In this document: piece after piece, positions 8,373-18,777 of the stretch | Numbering within the stretch: the first letter of the stretch is position 1 | How the letters are laid out: each line of letters begins with the position of its first letter | NCBI GenBank assembly: GCA_900095095.1 | Contig: FMBT01000635.1 | Location: forward strand, 1-31,992 | Source: Fragilariopsis cylindrus CCMP1102 | Lineage: Eukaryota > Bacillariophyta > Bacillariophyceae > Bacillariales > Bacillariaceae | DNA: 31,992 nucleotides | Direction of reading: 5' to 3' | The notes under the pieces: model-generated | Seen by the model: only the letters and a program-made list of their open reading frames with translations | What the model was told of the DNA's origin: nothing | Databases searched by the model: none | Made by a program: the position numbers and the translations under genes

Positions 8373-10560
8373 CGTGTCCTGGCAATTGCTACCTGTACCA
8401 CTCCACTTTCTAGCATTCTAACCCATCCTAGCATGTAGAAAATCCCAATCAGATGGTATAATCTGAGCTTAATATTCATAGGGTGGATACCTGGATGGGA
8501 CTTTGGGGTGCTTTCACACTGGAAGGTGGTAAAGGGTGTGATGCAGCCTAGGACATGGGAAATTGGCCCATTTGTGGGGGTATGTGACCTAGTAAACACT
8601 CAAAGGGATGAATTGTCCCAAAGTAAGCACATGGGGTCAACCATATACACCAATGGCAATATAAACTTGGCAAGCTATGAGCAGGACCATGCTGATATGG
8701 GTGTTATTGGGGGAAAACCTTATTGGGGACCTAAATGACCCTTTTGGGGGCTTAGCACCCCTTGGCACCATCCTAACCTCCCTACAGCCCTAAGCAATAG
8801 TTGGACCTTGTACATATAGGTATAAGGTTGAGATCCATATAGTTTTTCAAGGTTATTAGGTCTGTATTGGTGGTGCATCACAGCCTTGATTACACGCGCA
8901 CTTGGTACTTAGAGAGACATTGTGTGTTTTAATAGCAGTCAGTTTTGACCCGTCACACCCCAAATATATGTATGGTTGACAAAGCAATGATAGAATCCAA
9001 AACCATTATGAGCTAGGCTGATGCCATGCTATCTTATTTGGGACTCGGCATACCTGGTATGGGCGTGGTAGCATCTCAAATATTTTTGCAATGTGTGCAT
9101 TTTGGGCTAGTTTATGTCTATTCTGTTGCTCCCTACCATACCATACCACCAATATGGCAAATTGTCCATGTATTGTTGGTTTATTTTTACCATACATATC
9201 TGGGTGTTCAAACCTGGTCCAATTCCTTTTTTTGATGTTGTGGCAGCCTATTTCTGAATGACACTTTTGGGCATGGACATATATGACAGGTTGGCCAAAA
9301 TGCAATATTTGTGTTCTGGAGGCAAGAATAAGGTAAGTATGATGAGGGATCACAACCCTTGGTTCATCCCCTATGGATATCAGATAGATGACTGGGTGGT
9401 ATTATGGTGCACTATGCTGGTTCTAGAACCTAAGGAGAAGTTATTCATCTTATTATTCAAAGTTGTTTAATATTCCAATAACCAAACTCCACTGGAGAAT
9501 TTGTGAGATAAAAATGATAACAATCAGAACTACTGTAGTCAAGTGATGATGAACCACCAGGGATGGTAAGAGGAAAACACAATGTTCTAGTACACTATGA
9601 CCCATCTGCCTTTCAATTGAGATATTTTGTGTTCAATTTTCTGATCCAAAATCATGTTTTCTTTGTGTGTGCCTGCCACAAAGGAGAAATGAACTTTATT
9701 CCTCAACCACAGGAACAGAAAAGTTATAGGAGGCAAACACAATGTCCTAGTTCAGTGCACCCGTCCTATTTGGTGCTGTCCTCTAAAACCCTTTCAACAA
9801 ATGAGATATTTTGTGGTTCGTTTCTGGTCAAAAATCATGTTTTTTGTGGGTGCAACAACAGTGAAATGTATTTTATTCCTCAACCGCAGGAACAGAAAAG
9901 TGGTAGGAGACAAACATAATATTCTAGTACACTGTGTGAATGTTTGTGCACATGACCCATCTGGTGTTTTCTTCTGCAACCTCTTCAAATGAGATATTTT
10001 GTGGTTCATTATTTCTGATCATGAATCATCATGTTATTTTTGTGTTTGCAACAGCAGCAAAGTGGTAGGAGACAAACACAATGTTCTAGTACACTATGTG
10101 AATGTTTGTGCACCCCTGATCTACCTGGTGTTGTCCTCTGCAACCCTTGCAAATAAGATATTTTGTCGTTCATTATTTCTGATCCAGAATCATGTTGTTG
10201 TTTGTGTGTGCCTGCCATAACACTGTAATATTTTTTTTTCCTCAACCACATGAACAGAAAAGTTGTAGGAGAGAAACACAATGTTCTAGTACACTATGCT
10301 ATGTGGATGTTAGTGCAACTGGCCTATTTGTTGTTGTCCTCTGCGCTGCAACTGATTCAAATGAGATATTTTGTGTTCAAGTTTCTGATCCAAGATCATG
10401 TTGTTTGTGTGCCTCCTGCCATAACAGCAAAATGGGTAAAGAAAAGTTCTAGGATGCCAAATTTGATGTGGATGATAGTGCTGCATAGCATAGTGCACCT
10501 GGCCTATTTGGTGTTATCCTCTGCAACCCTTTCAAATAGTACTAGTGCAGTACATAATAA
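8373..10560. other. CpG-depleted block, likely old methylated repeat or transposon
   Basis: By hand count there is no CG between about 8373 and 8894, and only about ten in roughly 2.2 kb. Adjacent DNA has many; for example, about 4 occur within 40 bp near 4805-4845. TG and CA are correspondingly common, and GC content is not lower than in the neighbours. Loss of CpG with gain of TpG/CpA is the classic trace of deamination of methylated cytosine. No long frame survives. The best open stretch (about 8408-8738, plus) is a Trp/Gly-rich 110-residue frame ending WGPK that I do not recognise. The second half is a tandem array. No terminal repeats or target duplication were found, so the element class is unknown. 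Confidence 0.6.
9575..10530. repeat. Six-unit tandem array, 160-200 bp units
   Basis: Units start with (C)AAACACAATGTTCTAGTAC-like sequence at 9575, 9735, 9912, 10074 and 10274; a sixth degenerate unit starts near 10455. Each goes on through a CCT.TTTGGTGTTGTCCTCTGCAACC-like part, GAGATATTTTGTG, TTCTGATCCA.AATCATGTT, and (in units 1, 2 and 4) CCTCAACCACAGGAACAGAAAAG. Spacing varies from 160 to 200 bp through internal indels. No frame stays open through several units. The last unit runs out near 10530. It lies wholly inside the CpG-poor block. Confidence 0.8.
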
Positions 10561-10583
10561 AAACAATTTTTCTGTATGAAACA

Positions 10584-10638
10584 TTTTGTCCCCGAATACA
10601 TTTTTGAGTCCCCCAATACATCTTTTTTCGGTCCCCCC
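10584..10638. repeat. Short GTCCCC(C)-(G)AATACA repeats
   Basis: Three related units (TTTTGTCCCCGAATACA, TTTTTGAGTCCCCCAATACA, TTTTTTCGGTCCCCCC) lie at the right edge of the CpG-poor block. They may mark its border. Confidence 0.55.
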
Positions 10639-10640
10639 TC

Positions 10641-11108
10641 TATGCTAATTTGGGGGAATTATTAATCATACTAACCAGTTACACTTTAAGGGATTAGAAA
10701 AATAGTTTATCAAAAACACTAGTTCTCAGGAAAACCCCCAAATAGAACAGTCAATGTATGTTGCCTGTACTGTGTAGTGTGTACGGTAGTGTGTGTATTT
10801 GTCTATATGATCATACTTTATATAAACATATCGTACAGTACTCTACTATTTTACTGTAGTAGCTACAGCAGCTAGTTCAAAGTAGTGCCTGATACGTCAC
10901 TTACATAGATACACACACATCATAAATACATCATAGTCCTACCTACATACATACTACAGTACATACTACACATACAACACGAGACGTGCTAAATTCACTC
11001 AAGCAATTCACGTTTCGACTTGACTGACTGACTGACTCATTGGCTAGGCTTTTTTTGTGTCGGTAACTTTTAAAGAATGAATAAATCAAATCAAATCAAA
11101 ATTTCAGC
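10641..11108. other. Upstream spacer of the 406-aa gene
   Basis: AT-rich and non-coding. It carries several TACTGTA/TACAGTA words (10770-10870), a GACTGACTGACTGACT run near 11021-11036 and an ATCAAATCAAATCAAA run just before the ATG (11083-11100). A similar run precedes the gene at 14182. Confidence 0.45.
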
Positions 11109-12329
11109 ATGCCATGTCATGTCATCGGTATACCATATAATAAAATAGAAACCTTTTTTGAAATGATGAAAGCGATACGGACGATGAGCATTATGGCGAT
11201 GTCGAATGTATTGGCGTTTACTGCATCAACAGCAACAACAACAGCAACAGCCATGACGATATCAACGACCTCTTCGTCGTCTGGAAGCTATCGTGCTGCT
11301 GCGGTAACAGCGCTGTCTACTACCACTACGTTATCCGCATCCGCATCAGCATCCGCATCCGCATCCGCATCCGCATCCGCATCAGCATCAGCATTGAGTA
11401 TGTCAACGTCAACGTCAACGACAACGACAACGTCGACGACGAATAACATCAATGATAATGATACAGATAATAATGTATTACTACAATCAGATTTAAATCA
11501 ATTATCAAACTATCATCCAATATTTATTGAAGGGATGGGATATTATGATCCACGTGATCCAATAATTGTTGCAAACAATGTCTATCAAAGTTTACAATCT
11601 CATTTTAATAGTAATAGGAAGAATAATAAGCATAGTAATCAAAAACCATATTTAGTGATCATACAAGGTGATCCACTTCATACTAATGGTATCTCCGCAA
11701 TCACACGTCTCGTGGCACAGTTATTCAAGTGTTCCCGTGGATTAATTTGTCTCGATTCAAATATCGATCCCAATCATAGTAAGAATGCGGATCGTGAAAA
11801 TGTGATACTGGAATTCCACTATTCACAATTAGTTGCAAATTTGAATTTGTTGTCGTCACCAGATGATGATAACGTTGATAAGAATAAGAATAATAGCAAG
11901 AATAAGAATAATACTATAATGACACAACTGGAATATGCGATTGATGAATTAATTGTAGAAAAGAATTACGAACGTTCGAATTTACATAAACCACCCATGA
12001 AAGATTATTTTAAACAATATGCATTATTACAAGAAGTAACGAAAGCATCCATACGGAAAGTAATATGTGATAATAATAATGCTACTGATAGTGATGCTAC
12101 TGATGCTAGAAATAGTAATAGTGAGACTACTACTAATCAAAATAATCCAATCACAATCATACAGACATCAACAGATATTAATCCGTATAGTGTCACAAGT
12201 TTTTATACTATTGGTATAAAATTAGGATTAATTAATTCCACCACGGATATGGTAGCATATAAGAATTATTATTCTAATGAAGATGATGGTGAAATATTAT
12301 TAGATTTTGATGTTATTGATACGAGATGA
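11109..12329 (+). CDS. Probable plastid-targeted protein of unknown function
   Basis: An intact frame, 406 aa from the first ATG. I prefer the ATG pair at 11163/11166 (residues 19/20), because MKAIRTMSIMAMSNVLA then acts as a signal peptide with cleavage before Phe37 (LA|FTAS). That is the Ala-Phe context of diatom bipartite plastid presequences. It is followed by an acid-free Ser/Thr/Ala-rich stretch with a long Ser-Ala repeat (about residues 77-93). The folded part begins near 120. The best-conserved-looking segment is 177-240: KPYLVIIQGDPLHTNG, ITRLVAQLFKCSRGLICLD, then IDPNHSKNADRENV. Later segments include a helix (DYFKQYALLQEVTKASIRK) and a strand-helix (ITIIQTSTDINPYSV). Asn/Asp-rich inserts separate them. 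The GDPLHTNG turn hints at a ligand site, but I cannot assign a family. An ER or secreted location is the alternative. Confidence 0.7.
   Translation: MPCHVIGIPYNKIETFFEMMKAIRTMSIMAMSNVLAFTASTATTTATAMTISTTSSSSGSYRAAAVTALSTTTTLSASASASASASASASASASALSMSTSTSTTTTTSTTNNINDNDTDNNVLLQSDLNQLSNYHPIFIEGMGYYDPRDPIIVANNVYQSLQSHFNSNRKNNKHSNQKPYLVIIQGDPLHTNGISAITRLVAQLFKCSRGLICLDSNIDPNHSKNADRENVILEFHYSQLVANLNLLSSPDDDNVDKNKNNSKNKNNTIMTQLEYAIDELIVEKNYERSNLHKPPMKDYFKQYALLQEVTKASIRKVICDNNNATDSDATDARNSNSETTTNQNNPITIIQTSTDINPYSVTSFYTIGIKLGLINSTTDMVAYKNYYSNEDDGEILLDFDVIDTR
11335..11394 (+). repeat. In-frame (GCATCC)n coding Ser-Ala repeat
   Basis: About ten hexamer units alternating GCATCC and GCATCA encode (Ala-Ser)n inside the proposed transit peptide. 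Unit changes keep the frame. Confidence 0.85.
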
Positions 12330-13160
12330 GAGATGGAGATGAGGATGTGAAAAACTCACGATATTATTAAACAGAGGAGAGACGAGAAAATCACACGACG
12401 ACGTGTTTGTTGTTGTGATCTAAAAAACATAACAAATTAAATTAAAATTAAAAAAGTATTTTAGCATTAAAAAAGTATTTTAGCTTACCTCTCTTCGCTA
12501 TATAACCAATACGTCTTACTTCCTGCTGCAAAGTTAGGTAACTATAAAATAGTGCTGTTCACAACGATGCTGGTTGCTGTTGCTATTGACGTTGACTTCT
12601 CTCTCCATCTTACGTACGTCGTCGTTCCATTTCTGTTATTGTATTGTTGTTATAGTGTGGCATATTGGATTATTTTAGCCGTTGTTCTTGGTCTTTGGTT
12701 CCTGCAATGTTCCCTTCTATTTTCTTTACTACGGTAGTAGCTAGCTAGCTGGCTAGTTGTCGTAGCTATCTACCGTATTATGGACGACAGCTACTATATA
12801 TACTAGCAGTACTATAGTTGAGACTTTTCAGAGCAGCAAGCACGGTGATGAAAGCCACGTACGGTGTTCAGCAAACGCAAAGAACAACCACACCCAGGAC
12901 TCCAATCCATTACAGCAATACAGATAGGATCGCCGCCAAATGGAATTTCCCACCAACCACTGCAGAAGCTCCATCTCTCGCAAGTAAGTAACCGCAATAT
13001 CTAGTCAAGACGCTTTTGCGCTTTGGAGAATTTAAATAGCTCTTGTTGCGTAACTCGAGAGATATTTACAACCCCTTGCCGAGGCAAATGATATCCGTAT
13101 TAAAACATAAGCATAGTTCCTGTATCAATCGTATTGTATGGTATGTATTGTTCTTGTTAT
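12330..13160. other. Intergenic, downstream of the 406-aa gene
   Basis: AAAAAGTATTTTAGC occurs twice in tandem (about 12451-12484). A hydrophobic 56-61-residue frame at 12552-12737 (ATG at 12567) could be a tiny membrane protein, but nothing supports it beyond hydrophobicity. GCTAGCTAGCTGGCTAG words follow at 12738-12760. Nothing else is recognised. Confidence 0.4.
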
Positions 13161-13500
13161 TTCTATATTATTATTATCACTACAAAAAATAATATAAATT
13201 AGATAATTAGCACTAGTACGACCACCATCTTAGATCAATAAAAATCAACCAAAATTAGGTCTTCCACCCCAAACCAAATACATAAACTTTCTCTCCAGTG
13301 ATTATATAACACTTTCGAGCTATCAAGTTTTTCTATTATTACTACGGAAAATAGTGTAGGAATAAATTAGATAATTAGCACTAGTACGAACATCTTAAAT
13401 CAACTAAAAATCAACCAAAATTAGGTCTTCTATCCAGAACCAAATATAGAATCCTTCTCTCCATTAATAATATACAACACTTTCTATCTATCAAGTTTGT
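13161..13500. repeat. Tandem duplication, unit about 170 bp
   Basis: Copies lie at about 13161-13330 and 13331-13500. Both run TTCTAT, then AAATTAGATAATTAGCACTAG, ATCAACCAAAATTAGGTCTTC, a CCAAATA block, CTTCTCTCCA, ACACTTTC and TATCAAGTTT, with scattered substitutions and small indels. Non-coding, moderately old. Confidence 0.75.
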
Positions 13501-14181
13501 TGTAGGTCCTAGTATTGACCACAACTTTGCCATCTGTAGTTGATATACCGTAGACTTCCATTTACAACCTTGGCGCGTACAACATGTCAACTTTTTCTTG
13601 TTCCCTAGACTGTGTTCTGATTAGTATTGTACTAGTACTGTAGGCATTGTGTGACCATGTGTTCAATTGTTCACATTTAGACGGATCACCTGATTTCAAA
13701 TGCGCACTCACAAAATTTCAAATCGCGCGATTTTTCATATGCTAATATATGCCTTTTTGCATCCATGGATCTGCTTAAATGTTTTTAATAAATGTTACAC
13801 ATCTATTCGTGATTAACTTTATAAAGCCTTTTGGTTTATGGCATATATAATTGTATTTTTAGTCAATACGACCAATGCAACTTCTTTGTTTTATCGAATT
13901 TAATTTCGATATTTTTGTGTTTTCTTGCGATGTCCATGGGCGTGCGATGTCCATGGGCCAAAATGAATGAATCAATCATTTCTCAAGAATTGTTGAGGAG
14001 AAAAAAAATGAAAAAATTCGGCATTGCGGTGTGAAAGCAGGTACATTCGAAATTCACAAACAAATGATACAAAAAATCAATCGAGCAGTGCACTTGTTCT
14101 CAGAATTCTAGAATACATATCATCTGCAAAATCGAAATCGAAATCGAAATCAAATCAAATCAAATCAAATCAGAAACAGTC
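13501..14181. other. Upstream spacer of the dirigent-like gene
   Basis: No gene supported. GCGATGTCCATGGG occurs twice in tandem (about 13926-13958). A (GAAATC)n and (AAATC)n run occupies about 14128-14172, immediately before the ATG at 14182 and probably in the 5' UTR. Confidence 0.45.
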
Positions 14182-15084
14182 ATGAAGTTTACTGCTGCTG
14201 CTGCAATTACCTTGTTAGGTCTCACTGCATTCTCCTCCTCCTCCACCATCAATTGTGTCAAGGCAAATGAATTGAAGTTACGAGCACGAGAAAAAATGCG
14301 CAAAGATAAAGCTGAACGTCAACTACAAGCAAACAATGCTGGTCTAGTCTTTTCACGTGGATACGTCTGTATTACAAGACAGCAAGATTTTGCTTTTGTT
14401 ATTCCTCAACAAAAGAGTATTGTTCTTGGAGAGATAGAAGAATTGTTTGATCTTAATTTGTTAGGTTCATCAACAATCCAATCAGGTGGTATTTATGATC
14501 CAGCTGATGTACAAATTGTTGATCGTTTGGGTACATCTGCAGCTGATAATTTTTTAGTACTGTTCCCAGCCCGCTCGGCAAAGAAAAAGGACAATTTTCT
14601 GGACAACGTCAACCTAAGTTCATTCCACAAAAGGATCCAGGATTCTTCTTTAATGGTGAATGTGTTGCAACACAAGTTAGAGGAGCTCTAATTTTAGGAC
14701 ATTCATGTTTACTAAACTTATGTTTAGGTGGTGGTGGATACAATTGTTTAGCCATTTATGCTGGATCTAAATTTGTTTTTAATCCATTGGAACAAGTTCT
14801 TATTTCTCCTACTACCTTTGATATTGATGGAGGACTTAATCCTGAATCAATTGTACCTTCATTGCCGCCAAGCTATCCAGGAACCATCATTGGTGGTACT
14901 GGTTTGTTTGTTGGTGCTGTTGGATATGTTGATGTTACAACTATCACGGGTAGTACTTTACCTCCCGTTAGGGCTGGGGTTGGGTGTGATGGATGATTCA
15001 ATCCTTGCCGGATACCCACAAGCTGGATATATTACCCAAAAGATTAACGTGGTAACAAATGTTCCTCTTCCTGTAGCTCCATAA
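14182..15084 (+). pseudogene. Secreted dirigent/AOC-barrel-like protein, two frameshifts
   Basis: The reading starts at ATG 14182 with a clear signal peptide (MKFTAAAAITLLGLTAF, cleavage near NCVKA). It stays in one frame to about 14575, moves to a second frame to about 14975, then returns to the first until TAA at 15084. Joined, it would be about 300 aa. The middle part has a Gly/Cys-rich segment (NGECVATQVRGALI, LCLGGGGYNCLAIYAGS). The C-terminal part has IIGGTGLFVGAVGYVDV, then GYITQKINVV. That glycine pattern and beta spacing resemble dirigent proteins and the allene-oxide-cyclase-like barrel. I infer this fold by eye; ligand and reaction are unknown. The switches fall near GCAAAGAAAAAGG (14579-14591) and the G-rich GGGCTGGGGTTGGG (about 14971-14984), typical sites of consensus indels. 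The coding pattern on both sides is sound, so either a sequencing artefact or a young pseudogene is possible. The split into broken frames is certain; the family is moderate. Confidence 0.55.
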
Positions 15085-16360
15085 AGAAGAGGAAGAACTA
15101 CAAATGTAAAAAATGTAAGACCAACATTGCTTATTCGTCATCATCAATCAATCAATAAATAAATAAATAAGAAAAAGATAGAAAGAAAGAAAGATACACA
15201 ATAAAAGAAGACCAGTCAGTGTGCATTTAATATTACATATAATAATTCAGATCAGAAACAAGTTGGCATATAATAGTAAATATAATAGTACAGATAATAT
15301 TTAAATTAAACTAACACTTTATCGTACATAATCAGCATATTCATATAATATTCTTGCTATTTTTTTGTATGTTTCGTATTATATCTTTACTAGCTATATT
15401 GCGTCAACATAATATAGGTAGTTGTGTCGCTCTGTTAGACGCTACTACCCAATGATGAACTCCATCCTCAACATGCAATTGTTTCCTTCGGATCGTCTCT
15501 CTCGATCTTAGCGCTGCCTGTACTAATACGTCGTAAATACCATGCACTCAGTAGATATGTTCTGGAACCACGATTACTGGACTAGAGAAGAGAATAATAA
15601 TATAAAAATCTATTTTATATACTTCTAGAAAGCTGTTGCCGCTACTGCTGTTGGTTACATTATTGTCGCCATTCAATAATACTGTCGTTGATCATTTATT
15701 AGCGTCATTATGACATATGTCATCACCATAATATTGCCATCGTCTATTCTCTCCTTTTATATAACTCGATACGTTTTCATATGCGAGTGACCATGTTATT
15801 GAACGTGTACTTAACGATCTTAATAGACTTGATGAACCTTTGGGACTGTAGTGTACCAGCGTAAGGTCGAACAATAAAGCGATTGGATGTTGTTACAAGT
15901 TAATTGTAGCAAATTAACCTGCTGCCAAAAATAATTGTCCAGATCGGATTACATATATATATCAATAATATGATTCATTTCACATGACGATAGCTATCTA
16001 TTGATGTCTTACTATTGATCTTGGTACCTGGGGTAGAGAGCTAGTGCTGCAATTTATCTCATTGTCATTATTGTTGTGATAATAATAGTATTTTTTTTTT
16101 TATTTCGAGTAGCTCGTCGCGAGTGATTTCGCCGTAGAAGGAAAGGACAGTACGGTATAACAGTACGGCATATCGAATCAATTATTGTGTGCTGCGATGT
16201 TATACCCCAAAAACAAAAAAAAGGCTAAACGATTTATTGAATACCAATTATATTTGTTTTTTTTTTCCATATGGTACTATTTTCTTATTCTTATGAAGAA
16301 TGAGAACAAGAGTGTGTGTGTTTTCTTTTCTTTTCTTTTTTCCTTTTTTTTCAAATTTTA
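15085..16360. other. Intergenic spacer
   Basis: This lies between the 3' ends of convergent genes. A run of ATAAATAAATAAATAAG near 15155-15170 and A-rich sequence follow the stop at 15084 and could serve polyadenylation. T-rich runs lie at about 16091-16102 and 16255-16268. (TTTTC)n-like sequence at 16319-16345 lies just beyond the NodB stop on the opposite strand. No gene was recognised. Confidence 0.45.
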
Positions 16361-17299
16361 TCATCGTGTTGTTGTTTTGATGTTGTTGTACAAGAAGGGG
16401 AAGGAACTAATACAGTAGTAATAATTAGACATGTTGTGGTTTGATTGTTGTTGTTGTATTTGTTGTAATTCAGTAACAGTACATATTTTATAATTACGTT
16501 TTCACATAATTCCTTTAATAAAATTTCTAATGCCAAAAACAATATTCACGAAAACCCTTTTCTGGCATATGTAACAATACAATACTCCCTGATTTTGATT
16601 TTGATTTGTTATTCAATACTTGTTTTGTTAATGACTGACCAATCCATCTCCCATCTTCAATCACAGGACATGCCGCGTAACAATCACACATGACATTATA
16701 CATATTATTTTCCTCTAGTACCTCCTCCATTGTTGTTGTATATCGTGCTTGTGGTGCACGAAACCATTTGACTTTTTTCTTTATTAATACCTGCTAATGA
16801 TTGTAATTGATAAATTGTGTCATTGCATTCATTTATTGCAGTATTAAATTCTATTTTTGATAGTGAATCCATAGCTTCATCGACTATACCATGATTGCTA
16901 ATTCATGTCCATCTTGTAATAATTGTATCATATCATTTCGATGTATATTAATATTATTTTGATTTTGATATTCATTTTGTGTTTGATTTTGGTTTTGATT
17001 ATCTGTGATTATGTTGTCACATAATTGGATATAATCATAAATGTCGCTTTGGCATTTATTCTTTCAGTAGAGATAAAACATCCTGCATTTTAGATTGTTT
17101 CATAGTATTATTAAATCTACATGGTACATCATCGATTGTTAATGCGATATAACCATCATACTCATCATCATAATCTTCTTTATCTTGTAATAATGGGTTG
17201 TTGTTGTTGTTGTTTTTGTGACTGCGGTGACGGAGTGATGGTGTCGTAACAGTTGCAGCAGTTGCAGTTGCAGCAACAGCCGTAGGCAATGAGTTGTCG
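16361..17299 (-). pseudogene. Polysaccharide deacetylase (NodB/CE4-type) domain, frameshifted
   Basis: NodB enzymes remove N- or O-acetyl groups from chitin, peptidoglycan or xylan using a divalent metal. Read along the minus strand across frames, the domain is complete in order. GYIALTIDDVPC (about 17130-17155; TIDD is the first motif, normally TFDD) is followed by SKMQDVLSLLKE, NAKATFMII, DMIQLLQDGHELA, NHGIVDEAMDSLS (16889-16910 for the GHELA-NHG part), VKWFRAPQARYTT (about 16752-16770), MCDCYAACPVIEDG, GSIVLLHMPEKGFRE (16551-16579 for the end), and a tail reading ICTVTELQQIQ. TGA is at 16361-16363. At least five 1-nt frame changes are needed: at GAATAAATGCC, in ISNYV, inside GHELA-NHG, in the A run before VKWFRA, and after EYCF. 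No stop-free single frame spans the domain, and there is no good ATG near its start, so it probably continues from the region upstream. Confidence 0.7.
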
Positions 17300-18777
17300 A
17301 CTTATCTTCTGTCCTTGAGAATAGTTTACTATTATTCAAATTACTACTACGTCGTAAACTTTGTATACTAGCGAATAAGGAATCTTTTTTGCTTTAAAGG
17401 ATGTTTTTGTTACAAAGTTACGTATATTTTGTTTTGCTACTGTAGTTGTAGTCGTAATTTTGGTATGACTATTTGTTTTAGCAAATTCAACATCAGCTTC
17501 TTCTTCCAATGTTGTTTCACCTCCTACTGCTGCTGATTCTCCTGTTCTTGTCGTAGTAGTAGTAGTAGTAGTATATTATTACTATTTACAAAATCAAAAC
17601 GATAGATAGTACGTGGACTATATCGAAATGGAAAACAGGCAAAGAATGGAATTGATTCTTTTGTAAAGAAGAGATCGACTGATTTTTTGAGGATTGATTG
17701 TTGAAAGAAGGACCGTCGGATTGGTACAATTGGTAATATCCCTTGTTGAATCTTGATTTGTACAAGATCGAAGTCACCTACGACACTTTGACGCTTGTGA
17801 CTACTACTAAAATTACTTCTACTACCATTCTGGCAGTACTGGTGTGTTCATTCCCACCACCATTATCATCGTCATCGTCCTGATTGTCATTATCATTCTT
17901 ATTCTTTTCACCATCGTCGCACACCATCATCGTCGCCACTAATGCACCAGTGTCGTCGAGCTTTTTTGATTTTGTTGTTTCTGGGTTTGTGTTTTATGTT
18001 GTGGTTGTTCTTGTAGTCTTTGTTGTTGTTGTTGTTGTTGTTCATTCATTGCAGCAGCTTGTAATAGTATTGCAATATCAATATTTGTATATCTTGGTGA
18101 AAATCGTAGTAGATTCCATTGGGAATCAAAGACAATATACGATACGGTATTTGGATCTAAATTTAGATTATTCTTTACATTATTCTTTAGATTAAATTAT
18201 GATGATTTTAGATTATAATTATTCCTTAGATTATTCTTTAGATTATCTTTTTTTTGTCGTGCTGCTGTTACTAATCCATCAATAATTATTTTCGATTTTC
18301 CTATTACTGATGCTGATGCTGATGCTGATATTGATATTGATCCTTCTTCTCGTGCTGTTAGTTCTTCATTGTCTCTCTTGTTATTGTCATCAACATTGTC
18401 TCTCTTGTTATTGTCATCATCATTGTCCTTGTCATTATCACTCGTCGTCGGATACTGCAAATTATTATAAAGCGACCACAAACGGAATTGTTCAAATGCA
18501 TGTTGATCAAAATCTTCGTCTGCTGTTATTGTCTCGTAGTCGGAATTATTATTGGAAGAAGAATCTTGATCTTGATTATCGTCTTGCTTCTTTTTAGTCT
18601 CGTTATTGTGATGATTATCAAATAATAATATCGAAACCAATCCACATATTCTTGATTCTTTTCTAATACACCATATGTCACATAATAGGATTCAGAGGAG
18701 GATGATGATGATGATGACGACGATGATGTTGTCGACGAAGGTTGTTGTTCTTCCAGTTGATCTTGTGTTTCCGACAT
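17300..18777 (-). pseudogene. N-terminal region of the NodB gene, or separate unknown gene, frameshifted
   Basis: It begins with ATG at 18777: MSETQDQLEEQQ, a long Ser run, then YYVTYGVLEKNQEYVDWF. At about 18625-18640 the reading moves to a second frame (LLFDNHHNNETKKKQ, DFDQHAFEQFRLWSLYNNLQ, IIDGLVTAARQKKDNL), stopping at 18197. Coding-like sequence then resumes in other frames: NTVSYIVFDSQWNLLRFSPR with a poly-Gln tract (18010-18150), GDFDLVQIKIQQGILPIVP then FFACFPFRYSPRTIYRFDF (about 17590-17790), and VEFAKTNSHTKI onward (about 17350-17500). Asp/Asn-rich linkers separate these. I recognise no domain in this part. Because it runs into the NodB region with no intervening start, I infer a single long gene. 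Two adjacent genes remain possible. There is no signal peptide at 18777, which is odd for an extracellular carbohydrate enzyme. Confidence 0.5.

Noticed and set aside
8408-8738. Trp/Gly-rich open frame as a transposon protein
   Set aside because: No retrotransposon or transposase motif is visible and no ATG fits. CpG loss also removes many possible stop-free contexts, so I kept it only as part of the CpG-poor block.
9006-9353. 115-residue minus-strand frame in the CpG-poor block
   Set aside because: No domain, no coding-like composition, and adjacent frames are equally open.
9575-10530. Regularly spaced repeats as a CRISPR array
   Set aside because: The units are 160-200 bp, diverge along their length, have no short constant repeats with unique spacers, and the host looks eukaryotic.
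12552-12737. Hydrophobic 61-residue frame, possible small membrane protein
   Set aside because: It starts at GTG (ATG only at 12567), lies in repeat-rich spacer, and has no support except hydrophobicity, which T-rich DNA gives by chance.
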